From contig CM054116.1 of NCBI GenBank assembly GCA_028673005.1, forward strand, positions 145,573,173-145,637,172: a stretch of 64,000 nt of DNA. Reading direction: 5' to 3'. Position 1 is the first letter of the stretch. The number at the start of each line of letters is the position of its first letter. The translations under genes were made by a program, and so were the position numbers. Positions 11,169-22,440 of the stretch are shown here, in pieces. The notes under the pieces are model-generated. The model was given only the letters and a program-made list of their open reading frames with translations. It ran no database searches and was not told the origin of the DNA. The DNA comes from Tanypteryx hageni (taxonomy: Eukaryota; Arthropoda; Insecta; Odonata; Petaluridae).

Positions 11169-11486
11169 CATTTTTTACTTACTTTAACTTAAATTGTTAC
11201 AGTTCAAGCTTGATCTATTCATTTAAAAATGAAATCCTTAAAAGAACCGAAAAAAATTAATCAAATAGAATAGCTGGAAGCAGAATAATAATCTAATTCT
11301 ACACTCTTCTACACTTTATCACATTCAAGAATATGGTACACGGTTCTTAAGCACAACACACGCTGAGTAAAAAAAAACTTCCTTCCACCATCACGCCAGA
11401 GCCGGCACTGCGAGAGCAACAGTGCTCTCTCTACCTGGCAGTCCCGCCTTCCTCCCCACCCCCCCTCCCTCCTCCTCCACCACCCG

Positions 11487-14481
11487 CCCAACGATCTACA
11501 TGCTATTACCATGTCCGAAACGTGGCTGAAACCCGCTATCTCGAGCTCTTCTGTTGAAATACCTGGGTATAACTTGTTTCGCAATGATAGGATAGGGAAA
11601 GGAGAAGGGGGAGTAGGAATCTACGTCCGTAAAGACCTTGCTTGTAAAGTAATCGCCACCAGCGACGCACAATACTCCCGCAGACCTGAATATCTCTTCC
11701 TTGAAGTAGTCGTCAATTCAAAAAAAATATTGTTAGGAATCGTTTATCGTCCTCCAAAAATTGGTTATCTATCTGACATTGACGAGATTATTGCCTACTT
11801 AAGACACGATTATGAGCACTTAATTATATCTGGTGACTTTAATGCAAATTTTGCCTCAAGCTCCTCCGATGCTGTCTTTTTTAAAAACTCTTTTACATCG
11901 CACAACCTCAGCATACTACCTTTAAAACCCACAAATAACACTAAAAATTCTTCCACTTGGATTAACATATTAGTTACTGCTAACCCAGATAAAGTTTGCA
12001 CACATGGTCAATTACCTGTCCCGGGCATTTCCTCCCATGACTTAATTTTTCTAGCCTACTCACTAAACTCTCCAAAATTTAAGCAGAAATTTATCTCCCA
12101 ACGAAATTTTAAAAACCTTGACTATGATAGTTTAATTGCCGAAGCTGCGTGTCTTCCGTGGCACACTATTGAATATGCAGACGACATAGACGCAAAAATT
12201 GAAGCACTTAACACTTTTCTCTTACATCTACTCCATAAATACGCACCCATCAAAACCACACGCGTCTCTAAACCTCGCGCCCCGTGGATAACGGCCGATT
12301 TAAAACTATTGATGGCTCGACGCGATTCAATTTTTCGTCTCTTCAAATCAAATAAATGCCCAAATACGTTCAATACCTACAAAAATATTAGAAACAAAAC
12401 CAAGCAACAGATTAGAAATGCCAAAATAAAATTCGCTTATTCTATATCCGCCTCCAATATTACAACATCCGCCTTATGGAACAATCTGCGACACCTTGGA
12501 ATTGGCAAGTCCAAGGATTCTTCCTTACCTCCAAACATATCACTAGATTCTCTTAACGAGAGCTTCTCGACGAATCCAACAACAATCGACATAGAACGAA
12601 AACGCAAAGTAATTAGTAATCTTACTGCAAAAGCGAACGAGTCATCCGGTTCTCCACAATTCCACTTTAAAGATGTTTCGCAATTTAACGTACTTTAAAC
12701 AATACGCAGAATCAAAACTACAGCCCAGGGTGCTGATGGTATTCCTATAATTATTATAAACAAATTAATACATCTATTACTCCCCGTACTTACTAACATT
12801 TTCAACAACTCTTTATTACAGGGAAAATTCCCATCGCAATGGAAACACGCGTTAGTCCGCCCAATTCCTAAGAAATCTCTCACCGCAAACAATGACTATC
12901 GATCGATTAGCTTTCTTCCCACTTTATCAAAAGCCCTGGAGCGACTTGCACACGAACAGGTAGCAGATTTTCTCGACATTAATCATCTACTTGACCCCCA
13001 TCAATCTGGCTTTCGGAAGTCTCATAGCACCACCACCGCGCTAATTAAAATAACTGATGATATACGCAGACACATGGATGACAGAAAACTCACGGCACTA
13101 ATATTGCTTGATTTTAGTAAAGCGTTTGACTCAGTAGATAAAGATAAACTCCTAGCAAATGTCGGAGGGAATAGCGAATGAGGTAGTAGGACATATCAGA
13201 AGCCCGACGTATCTCGGAAGGCAGGACAGTGAGGATAAGATTCGCGAGATCGACTGTAGAACGGAGCGATATAGAGGATCGTTTTTCCCTAGGACGATAA
13301 GAGACCATAATAGAAAAAGATAACGTAGGAAAACTATGGACCCTTGGTGCACTGCACCCCCTGCCATCCACCGAAAAGGTGACTTGCAGGGTATAATGTA
13401 GATGTAGATGCTAGCAAAACTCCGCTGAATGAGATTCTCTTCACCTTCAATAGAGTGGTTCTCTTCGTACCTTAGCAACCGTTCCCAGCAAGTCATCTAC
13501 AACGATTCCTCGTCCTCTCGGCTTAATGTTAACCAAGGCGTACCGCAGGGCTCAATTTTAGGTCCTCTATTGTTCTCTTTATTCATAAATGATTGTTCTC
13601 AATACTTAACTTACTCCAAGCATCATTTGTACGCCAATGATCTCCAAATCTACTTAGACACAAAACCCAATAACTTATCTCTTTCCATAGCTAACATAAA
13701 TCATGACTTGGCCCAACTTCAAGAATGGAGCTACGATAATTTTCTCACCATAAACCCCTTGAAATCTCAAGCCATATTAATCGGTTATCCGAAACTACTG
13801 GCATCTATAAACCTTGCAGAATCAGTTCCTCTGTCTTTGAACGGCTCAGTTATACCCTATTGCAAAATCGTAAAAAATCTCGGGATTCTAATTAATGAAA
13901 CGCTCACCTGGAATAATCATATAATAAAAATCTGCAAGACGGTAAACTCCTCCTTACACACTCTAAGGCCTCTCGTTAACATTCTTCCCTCATCACTAAA
14001 AATACAGCTAGTGACCTTCCTAATTTTTCCTCACTTCGATTATTGTGATGTTGTATACCAGGACTTATCAAAGGAACTCGCCATTAAGCTACAACGTTCT
14101 CATAACGCCTGCATCAGATTCATCTTTAATCTTAAAAAATCTGACCATGTCTCAGAATACTTCCGTCGACTCTCCTGGCTAAAACTTGATTCCCGAAGAA
14201 ACATTCACCTTCTCTCTCTATTATATCAAATTCTAAATAACAACATCCCTTGTTATCTTTCATCTCATTTTGTCACCATTAATACAGTTCACCATTTCAA
14301 TACCAGAGGATGTGATAAACTACTAACTCCACTTCATAGAACAGAAATTTACAACAAATCCTTTACTGTCACTGCTTGTAAACTCTGGAATGGCCTTCCA
14401 ACGTTAATAAAAAACTCTCTATCTCTAAGCACTTTTAAACGATTGTATTACAAGCATCTTCTCTCACTTCCCATGCATTGA
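11487..14481 (+). pseudogene. LINE C endonuclease / reverse transcriptase, broken
   Basis: The frame starts without its own initiation region at NDLHAITMSETWLKP. Endonuclease motifs are GGVGIYVR, GIVYRPP, ISGDFNANF and SSHDLIFLAY. TAA at 12696 interrupts it, then the same frame continues (RRIKTTAQGADGIPI, NDYRSISFLPTLSKALE, HQSGFRKSHSTTTALIKI, LLDFSKAFDSVDKDKLLAK) up to the LINE A insertion at 13160. Past the insertion come TGA at about 13426 and an open stretch with NQGVPQGSILGPLLFSLFIN and the C-terminal ACKLWNGLP. The catalytic box reads YAND instead of YADD (about 13630), a loss of a metal-binding aspartate. The copy is dead in at least four ways. Confidence 0.88.
13160..13410 (+). mobile_element. 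5'-truncated LINE A copy inside LINE C
   Basis: About 250 bases matching the last codons and tail of LINE A (DKIREIDCRTERYRGSFFPR, then RTIRDHNRK; compare 3540-3640), ending in two TGTAGA units. It is flanked by a perfect 8-base duplication CTAGCAAA at 13152-13159 and 13411-13418, which proves insertion by target-primed reverse transcription. Removing it restores the LINE C frame. Confidence 0.92.
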
Positions 14482-15330
14482 ACCACACTCTATCTTTTCT
14501 TTCAGGTTGTCACAAGAATGCGCTTATTAGGCATAAATTTATAATTTTATTTTTCCTGTATCATAATGACGATGTAATCTCCCAGGCATATCTTACCCTA
14601 CAATCCCTGTTCCCCTCTCACCCCCCTCCCTCATATGGATATAAATGTATGTACATATGTTTGTATTTATGAATGTTTTTTTTTCTCTCTGTTTCTCATA
14701 TAATTGATTTTTTTTTCTTTTCCTTCCCCTTAACTATTTAGGAATTTTCGTGGTTTTTACACCTCTCTTCTCTTCGTAGGTGTTTTCCGCAGTGGGAATT
14801 TTTCTGTGTTAAAACATAACCGATACACAGTTTTTTATGACCCACAAAACTAACATTCTTTGGTAATGCTCTGTTATCTACTAACAAATATATTAACTTG
14901 TAATTAATTTGTATTTTGTTAAAATCTGTATGTATTTAATTCCTCTTATTTTGTAAATATTGTAATTACTTATATGACGAAAGGGTTAAATGTAAGAAGG
15001 GACTACATAGTCTCAATTTCGCCCTAATAAAGTCGTTTGTCTGTCTGTCTGTCTGTCCTATGTGCACATTCGCACAACAGTCAAACACCACGTCGCTGGC
15101 ACTGTGAAGCGCACAGTTCCATACAAAGATTTTTGTATCTTTTTCATAAAATGGGGGATGGCTACTGAAGTACTGACATTAATCTTAAGGAATATGTATT
15201 GTACTACAAAAATAAAGAAAGAATTAAAGAAAAAAGGACTCATTATATTAAATGTTATCGATAATATCAAGTGGAAATAGGGGGTGCTGCAGTTCCGCAG
15301 TGCCTATACACGAGCCGCCACTGATTGGGA

Positions 15331-15665
15331 GTACTATTACTAAACATTTGTAGTCTGCTATGTGTAGCATCAACATGACTCAGATCAAACATTTTCACTA
15401 TCCTATCTTGGATAGCAGCTAGGTATTTTTTATAACAATTTGATGTACTACCCCATACTTGAGAACAAATTCTACTAAGGAATGATAAATCATCTTTTTT
15501 ATTTTTACTGGGAATGCATCCATGATAAACCTGGTAAGAGATTTTTTTATATTATTGACATAAAAAACAAAAAGTATAAGACCTAAAATTTATCCTTGTG
15601 GAACTCCGTTTTTCACAAGTTTAGTCTCACTCAGGTGATTATCAATTGCTACAATTTATTTGGGC
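15331..15665 (-). pseudogene. Decayed LINE reverse-transcriptase remnant
   Basis: On the reverse strand, NGVPQG, a stop, then ILGLILFVFYVNN at about 15620-15545 is the RT motif around the catalytic turn. FLSRICSQVWGS and YLAAIQDRIVKMF nearer 15460-15390 resemble the C-terminal tail seen in LINEs. Many stops and gaps exist. It borders the right end of hAT B, so that hAT probably landed in it. Confidence 0.55.
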
Positions 15666-15792
15666 AGTAAAAAATATATTTTGCCAGGTAGAATTTCTCA
15701 AGCAAAAAAAATAAATTGGCAGAAGAAAAATAAAATGGCAGTAAAAAGATAAACTGACAATATTCAAGCAGCAGTAAAGAAAGTGAAATGTT

Positions 15793-15985
15793 TGCATGGA
15801 GGAATATTTTGTTCGTCCTCACCGGATTGGGTGTTGGTTGAAGTGTTTTTCGTTTCTCCTCAAAGAAACATTTTGTTTTGGGAAACTATTGCATGGAGGA
15901 ACATTTTGCTCGTCCTCACCCGGTTTTCTAAGTTGGTTGATGTGTTTTTCATTCCTCCTCAAGGGAATATTTTGCTTGGCCTTAA
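15793..15985. repeat. Two-copy tandem repeat of about 97 bases
   Basis: TGCATGGAGGAA starts at 15793 and again at 15890. Both are followed by ACATTTTG- and CGTCCTCACC-type blocks and by the phrase TTTCTCCTCAAAG or its variant ATTCCTCCTCAAGG. The copies are diverged by substitutions and small gaps. I recognise no function. Confidence 0.7.
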
Positions 15986-16021
15986 CCCTCTAGCGGGCAC
16001 GCCCTATTTTTGGGCACGAGT

Positions 16022-19000
16022 TAGGGTGGTCCAAAATTTTTAACTTTCGAAAATTGCAAACCTGACCCTGTATATTTGTGGCATTACCATAATATAACTC
16101 AAGTACCAAATTTAACTCGAACTCGACAATATTCAATGGTGCCGCCAGGCACTTAAATGTCAGAAAACACAATGGTTCGCATCGGGTCCATATAGTGTCG
16201 CCATCCTTCCGCTCCCCGTGTCAGCAGCCGTTTAAAATTAGTTTAGAGGCTTTGAAAGCAATCTGTTTACCGTGAGAGGTCTAGCATCAATATACGTAAA
16301 CTATTCAATGGGGCAAAAATGTGAGCTACCGTATAAAACATGGTTCAACAAGCGTAGTTCAGCATCGCCCGAACGCGTGATTTGGGAAAGGTAAAAAACA
16401 TGACTCCTAGTAAGGTATGCAATGCATTTATAATTTTTATTACAAAAAATACAGCCTCCGCTTGCTCCTGGACTCACTCTTGTGTCTTGGTCAGCTCCTG
16501 TTTGGTGCATGCTGGGTGTAGCCTGCGGTGATCGTCGACAATTTAAAGAAGGAACTGCATTTGATCCTCGTCCTCCGTGAGGCGGGTGTCGTACTTATCA
16601 GTGAGAGCTACGCCCCTCTCGGCCACTCGTAAATGACCCGCAGACGACGTGTCGTCTCCCGCCCCTGCATGTAGTCTTCTCTTGCCTCCCATTCTGCGGG
16701 ATCTAAGGCAAGGAAGGAGGTTTTAACCTGCAGAAACCTGAAAAAGCTTTTAGTGTACTTTGTGATGAAGCACTCTAAGCTTAACTTCAGCACGTAGTCA
16801 GGGTCAGTCCTCAATTTCACTCTCTTCGGGGGCTCATCACGCCCCTCGCAGCTTTCCAAAGTGGCAACCATGCGACGTTTTTCCTCAACGGGATCCTCTG
16901 TGTCTAAGAATGCGAAGCCAATAAACTGCTCTCCTAAATACCATAGATGGTCGCAAAGCTTGTTTAGTGCTGCTTTTGAGACCCCAGGGCTCACAGAGCT
17001 GTAATTCATGAGTTCCTTCAAGAGCTCCAGATCCCGCCGAGGTGCATCCACTGCAAGCGGGTACGTGAACCACGCCTTCAAATACAACCTTACAAGGAAC
17101 AAGCAGAAACGCCGAATTCCAGGGGTCTCCCTCGCTGTCAGGGTAAACTGAGTACGGAAAAGTCAAATCTTGGGCGCGTATAGGCCTCTCGCCATCCACC
17201 TGTAAGTAAAATTTAATAAGTCATAAACCAATTCAAACATGTTGGTAAAGAATTTTCCCTCTCATGCAGAAAGCGTCACACACAAGTCACTGTATTTCGC
17301 GCGCACGTAACACTAGAAAATAAACTTGCCTAACCTGGCCTGACATGTCGCACCAGGAGAGCGAACTTTCATATCACCTGCAACATTCCCTCCAAGAAAC
17401 AGGATTGCGAGCTGCAAAAACTCCCGATAGTCGTCTCGTGGTTGCACCACCTGAAAAGTAAACTATGTAGCAGTAGTTCCACCTGCGTAATTCGATCGAT
17501 TTGCGTGATTCCGGTCTTGTACTATGTTTGCCTACCTTGAGCTGCTCACGAGCGAAATTCATGATGTCATTCCTAACCGTTTCCATGCAGACCTGTACGG
17601 TGTCGTCAGCCTCATAGGGTGCGACTTGAGAATGATCTATACCCTTCCACGACTCTTTGAAACGTTTGAAAATAGGTACTTCAGGAGCATTGGGGACCCC
17701 CATGCACTGTTCGGATGTGCTCTTGAGAATAATTTCAAAGACATGATGGCAACATGCAAAGTGCAAGAGGTCGCGACCCAGCATCGTCTCAATCCTAGCG
17801 CAAGCTCCATTCTTAGGCCCAGTGTTGCTGCTTGTGGTGTCAAAACAGAGCCCTGCCACCTCACCAACCACTTCCCATTCTTTAGCTAACCTCATAACAG
17901 CAGATGCTTGCTCGTGTCCTGTTCCTGAGAACAGTTTTGGGATTCCCAGAATTTGATCATGGTCTAGTTTTGGTCCTGATATAATGACCGGTAGGCGGTC
18001 AATTTTATCTCGGCCTGAAAGGTCAGGCAAGAGCTTGCCGTCCCAATGAAAATAAGGGGACCATTCGCATGAAATTGCTTATTTAAGGTTTTCTGAAAAC
18101 TCCTTGCGATGATCTTCACGACGACGCCAAATACTTTGCCGACTGCAAGTATCCTTGCTTAAATCTAGGCCAACACTCTGTACTACAACTGGTACGATTT
18201 TCATTCCGTTTCTGTCACTTGTATTCGTGCGATCAAGTGCGGCAGTTATCTGAGGTGTTATCACGTTCACTCGTTTACTGGATGTTTCAGATTCATCATG
18301 TGAACTCCTTTTCAGACACAGAGGATCAACATCTGGAGTTTTCTCTGATTCAAAATCATCTTCACTAGTGCATCTCGTCTCTGCCTCTGAAAATAGAATC
18401 ATAATGTTTGGACAGGAGCATATAAGCTAAGAAGAGCGTAGGACCTCTGCCGGAAGCAAAATTAATGAAACAAGACAAGAACTGACAATAAACCTTGGGA
18501 TGTACCCGTAATAATAGCAAGAATAATTTCTGTGCTTACCACTGCGTTCTTCCTCCCGGAGACGCTCGATTTCACGTTGTTGCGATCAGATTCCTTCGAC
18601 GTACGTAAAGGTGTCCTCTTCTCCTGAGCGGCTAGATTAAAATCAACAACCGTCATACAATCAATGCGCCTCTTCATCCTCTGAAGCATCAAAAATTCCT
18701 GGTCTTCCTCATTCTTCATTATTTGCATCGCATCTGCGTGAGCGATGCCGAACAGGTCACACAAACTATCAATGAATACTTTTTCTTTTTGGATCATTGT
18801 TCTTTTTTTTAATTTCTGAAGTGCTCTACACTCCCCGTACAGCTTTTCTAATTTCTTAACCGCATCCTGCTCTGCACGCATAGGACATCGAACTCTTCCA
18901 TAAAAGGGCGCAATCTCTCTAATTACTTGCAGAGATCCATAGTGCAGACGCAATTTCCTCATTTTCAATAGCAGTAGTCCTAAAGCTTGTCGATTTGACG

Positions 19001-19328
19001 GCAATTTAATGCCCTTGATTTCCTCCTGAAGACTCTTGATTAAATAAATTTCCGAACGAAGGTGCATTGGTGAACTCATTTTGGACATCTTTTGTCATAA
19101 CGCGCAACGTCAATGCAGGAAAACCATTGCCACACGTTTTCGACGTGTTCTGCTGCAAACTGCTCCCGACTTGGACGCGTTGCAACTATGTATAAACAGA
19201 CATACATAGTTGCCCGATCGGACTGAAGTTTTGTGTATGAGTTACTCTACGATATTGTCACAGATTGAGAGGGTCGGGTTTGCCATTTTCGAAAAAAATA
19301 TTTTTGGGGCCAATTTTGGACCACCCTA
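16022..19328 (-). mobile_element. DNA transposon X, unclassified family, with inverted ends
   Basis: A 3.3-kb element with inverted termini TAGGGTGGTCCAAAATTTT at the left and the complement of GGACCACCCTA at 19318-19328 on the right. The extreme bases TA on both sides could be a TA target duplication. Between them lies one intron-containing gene on the reverse strand. The protein belongs to a family that I recognise as common and usually unnamed in animal genomes. I cannot assign it to a named transposon superfamily. Confidence 0.72.
16608..19088 (-). pseudogene. Transposon X transposase-like gene, four exons, lightly damaged
   Basis: Best model, reverse strand: exons 19088-18540, 18386-17536, 17450-17335 and 17199-16608. 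Introns have GT..AG ends (GTAAGC, GTAGGC and GTTAGG donors; TTTTCAG, CTTTTCAG and TTACAG acceptors). Exon 1 is a basic, helical N-terminus. Exon 2 holds DRLPVIISG, VAGLCFDTTSSNTG and LLHFACCHHVFEIIL, which look like the first acidic residue and the C..H insertion of an RNase H-type transposase. Exon 3 gives DDYREFLQLAILFLGG. Exon 4 gives WMARGLYA, FLVRLYLKAWFTYPLAVDAP and HLWYLGEQFIGFAFLD, a possible final glutamate. Stops (TAA at about 18073, TGA near 17168) interrupt exons 2 and 4. The catalytic assignment is inference. Confidence 0.7.
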
Positions 19329-20929
19329 GGTCGCGTGGTAGCAAATTTGTCATATTATACATGTTTATAGGGCGGTGAGTTGTTATTATTAAAAATGGAC
19401 CAGTTTACGAAATGAAATTTTATATTTGCATTTCAAAAATATAATCTTTTAAAACATCTGGCCTAAAAATGAATAATTTCTCTAACGTCTGCTGTGCATG
19501 TAACAAAATATATTTTTTAAACCATAAAGGCAACATAAAGATTAACGTATGTATGGCTACATCATAATTGTCGGATGATAAATAAGAAATTGCAACATTA
19601 ATGGCAAAACTTTTACATTACCCTTCAAATAAAATGTATTTTTTCCTGACTAGTTATTTTTCTTCACTTTGTCACCAAAAAATAAAAAAAACCCTTAAGG
19701 TAATATTAAATTGGTAAAAAAGTAGGCGGCACATGTTTTTTATACATAATGTAAGAAAATAATGCTTTACCAACTACAGTATAACATGTTATGCAATAAA
19801 AATACTTACATGACCGGGCGTGCAGTAGCACTTTTGATACCAACACATTATAAAATATTATTAACTGCGCAATATATATGAAAGTCTGCCTACTGCTGTG
19901 CGCAAAAAATTTAAGTTCATATTGTTAAAATATTGTTCTCCCAAATGCTTAATAGTAACATATGAATAGGGAAAAAATCAAATATTATTAAGATATTCAC
20001 TTAAATATGTCATTTATTTGTCCTCGTCTATAATACATAATTGTATATTCAACTAAATTTAAAAAACAAAGCAAGTGAAAATTAAAATGAATGTTAAGGA
20101 ATATAAAGTTATGAAATAAATTTAAAATATAACTATAAAACTCTAATTTAAAGAAACTGAAAATTAAAACAAAATTCATGAGCTGATACATCTACCCAGC
20201 ACTGCATGCAGGAATGGGGCGAAAGTGACTCCGTATCGATGCACTGTACTACGTATTTATTTGTTTCGGTAACTATGTAGTTCACCAAATTCATATTGAA
20301 GACTGCCTCAAAACAGTTTTGTAAATTGTCATAATCAAGAATCACATCGATTCTCCATCGAACTGCAGTTCACTCAGTGCCAAGTCTCTTCCGTCTGCCA
20401 TGAAAATATGACATTTGAATCTTCCACTGCTACTTCATCTTCTTAGTCGTCCGCAGTATTGTGTTCACCCTCAGAAACCAAAAAAAGAAATATTCTCCTC
20501 CTGACTGAGCTCGTCAAGAGCAGAAGGGGAAAGGGTGCGTTTTCTCCGACGGCTGCTCCGTGACGTCAACGCAGTACTACTTCAGATATGGCTAGGCCGC
20601 AAATAAAAAAAGCTTTTGGAGAGAAAAGTATATGCGGGCTTCAGAAGGTACCTAGGGACAAGGACTTAGGTCTGCAACAAGCGTGGGGATAAAAGCCACT
20701 GAATGACAAGTATGAAGACTAGAAAAAATAGGAGCCAAAGTAAACAAGCGGCAATCACCTGAAATTTGTTTATTTTGTATAAAATTTCAGTGGTAGCAGA
20801 TTTGCACTAGCGCACCCGCTCGATTAAGGTAACGGGACATAGTATTGACTTTTAATCACATGTGCGGCGAGTTTTATAAGTTTCCTTCAAGCAGATATTA
20901 AATTATATGTTTATCTTTATATATATGCA
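19329..20929. other. Non-coding AT-rich sequence
   Basis: AT-rich DNA without convincing genes. The only protein-like trace is the piggyBac-like N-terminus near 20400-20560 on the reverse strand, described with the relic that spans this region. Confidence 0.45.
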
Positions 20930-21295
20930 ATGAATTATTTCAATCAGTTCGTTCTGGGATACATCGACAGAAATCCATCAGCTTCTCTTTACTCTCTATC
21001 AATGAAAAAAAGTCGTATTTCTTCATACCACGAAACTTGGCTAGCAGGGCGCCGCCATAGAGATATTTTGCTCCCGGGTGCCAAACGCTCAAAGAGCGGC
21101 AAAATCTTTGGGAGCGGCCCTGCCGCAAAGCCATCATGAAAAAGTTAACAGAAAATTTTTCATTTTTAAAGAATTTTAGCTTCAAACCCTTTTCTAGTGA
21201 ATATTAAATGTTATTTTGATATGATTTTCTCTAATATGAGACCACAGAATCTCTTGATAACTTTGGATGTAAACACTCATCCGGCCCGCCTAATT
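20930..21295. repeat. hAT MITE-like fragment
   Basis: Bases 21128-21290 (AAAGCCATCATGAAAAAG to CATCCGGCCCGCC) run parallel to 36560-36745 of the intact hAT MITE at 36501-36835, including its AATGAAAAAGT and CTCATCCGGCC blocks. The preceding 200 bases are GC-richer and may belong to the same fragment. No terminal CAGGGG and no target duplication remain. Confidence 0.5.
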
Positions 21296-21301
21296 TTTCG
21301 T

Positions 21302-22440
21302 TAGGGGAGGGTGGGCCACAGTGGGTCAATTATCAGTTTTAGATTTTTCTATTTTTTTGGAGAAAATATTTCCACTTTTGAATGGGTGGAATATAAACTT
21401 CAACTCATAAGCAACAACAACTGAATGTTGGAATATAAAATTTTTGCACACAAAATCAGAGAAAAATCAAATTTCAAAAACGAAATATTGACCCACTGTG
21501 GACCATGTGTGGGGCACAATGGGTCAACCCCTGGGCCACATTGGGTCAACCTAGAAATAAGTTTAAAGAAGAGTTTAAATTCAAATAAATCACATTTTTA
21601 TTTAAAAAATACTAGATTGCTGTAGGTTAATAATATTAAAAATTGATACAGTAATATGAAAATTAAAACAAACATTTCAGATTTGAACATTAAGATGTTC
21701 TCTACTTAACGTAAATCTATGCTGGAAAAAGTGATATCAAATTTTATTTTACCTTGCATTCTTTTCGTACCATAAATATTTATTGGTGGAGGCAATATCA
21801 ACCTAATATCTTTTTCTGATACATCTACAACGTCCGGGATATTGGGAAAGAAGAATGTGTTTTCTAATTTCAAATTGCGCCATAAGAAATTAATTTCAAG
21901 GGCTCCATCACTTGCCATAACCCCAGTATATTGACCAATGTAGTAAAATTTATTCTTGTCAGTAAATTTGACAAGAACAAATTCATCTTTCTTTGGTGGT
22001 CTATCTAGCTTCCCATTGATGAATTGTGATGTGATGTCCATTTCAAATTCATCAAAACTCTCATTGGACAAACAGGACAAAGAACTTCCCATCCATTTTT
22101 CTTTTTCTTCATCTGATTCTGTAATTTCTTTTTTAGACATTTTGGCAAAAAGAACTCTAGGTTTTAGCATTTTAGCTTTCTTTGCTTTTCAGTTTTCAGC
22201 CTTTGCTTGTAATTTAAATTTTTCTGGGGTGCTGGTTGCAATAATACTAGTGCCTTTTTCTCTAGGTTTTAGATTAAGCTTTCTTGGTTTTGCTTTAGGA
22301 AAGCCTTTGAATTCAGCAGGACTTATAAACTTTTTGCATTGGTGTGTAGAATCAAATGAAGTGGAAGGAGAAGCCAGTATTTCTGTAATAGGTCCAACTT
22401 CTACACTTTTAGAAGTTGAAGGGATCATTGCTGTTTTGAG
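21302..22440 (-). mobile_element. pogo/Tigger-type transposon, 3' half
   Basis: Reverse-strand 3' part of a DD-type transposon of the pogo/Tigger group. It ends near 21302 in GGGGAGGGTGGGCCACA, with the unit GGGCCACA-TGGGTCAA repeated at 21312, 21511 and 21534. Its transposase C-terminus is at 21706-22428. At about 22440 it meets PLE E, which replaced or displaced the 5' half holding the DNA-binding and catalytic domains. Confidence 0.6.
21706..22428 (-). pseudogene. pogo/Tigger transposase C-terminal region
   Basis: A frame on the reverse strand with one stop (TGA at 22189-22191). It encodes ISPAEFKGFPKAKPRKLNLK and STPEKFKL, the basic linker that follows the catalytic domain in insect Tigger/jerky-like proteins. 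An acidic Ser-rich segment (ESDEEKEKW) comes next, then the terminal domain EFVLVKFTDKNKFYYIGQY, FLWRNLKLENTFFFPN and DIRLILPPP. No catalytic residues are included. The last 150 residues form a complete-looking domain of unknown role. Confidence 0.6.

Larger units (their letters stand above)
11468..15056 (+). mobile_element. LINE C (CR1/L2-like), 5'-truncated, inside hAT B
   Basis: A 3.6-kb non-LTR retrotransposon starting within its endonuclease gene and ending in a TCTG microsatellite (about 15031-15056) after a 570-base 3' untranslated region. The hAT sequence CCTCC / TCCTATGTG is split by it, as comparison with 46450-46500 shows. It has itself been hit by a short LINE A copy at 13160. It is a different family from LINE A and LINE B. 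Confidence 0.85.
11162..15323 (-). mobile_element. hAT copy B: internally deleted, truncated and split by a LINE
   Basis: Reverse-strand relative of the hAT element at 46202-48990. Bases 11162-11237 match its 3' end, 11238-11467 match its 5' untranslated part, and 15057-15323 match the first 260 bases, ending in the inverted repeat ACGAGCCGCCACTG at 15310-15323. The transposase gene is missing between about 46697 and 48775 in the coordinates of the other copy, so this was a non-autonomous derivative. The far terminus is missing too, cut off by the junction with PLE D. A LINE at 11468-15056 divides the 5' region. Confidence 0.85.
15982..20827 (-). mobile_element. Probable piggyBac relic bounded by TTAA
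   Basis: TTAACCCTCTAGCGGGCAC at 15982 looks like a piggyBac left end next to its TTAA target. The complement of 20827 and below, TTAATCGAGCGGGTGCGC, resembles it loosely. Near the right end on the reverse strand (about 20560-20400) an acidic, Ser-rich stretch including ALDELSQEENISFLVSEG is like the start of piggyBac transposases, but stops follow and the catalytic core is not visible. The transposon at 16022-19328 would sit inside it. This is an inference from weak termini. Confidence 0.35.

Noticed and set aside
15783..16043. 86-codon frame over the tandem repeat
   Set aside because: It exists because the two repeat copies happen to stay open. The frame is not conserved between copies.
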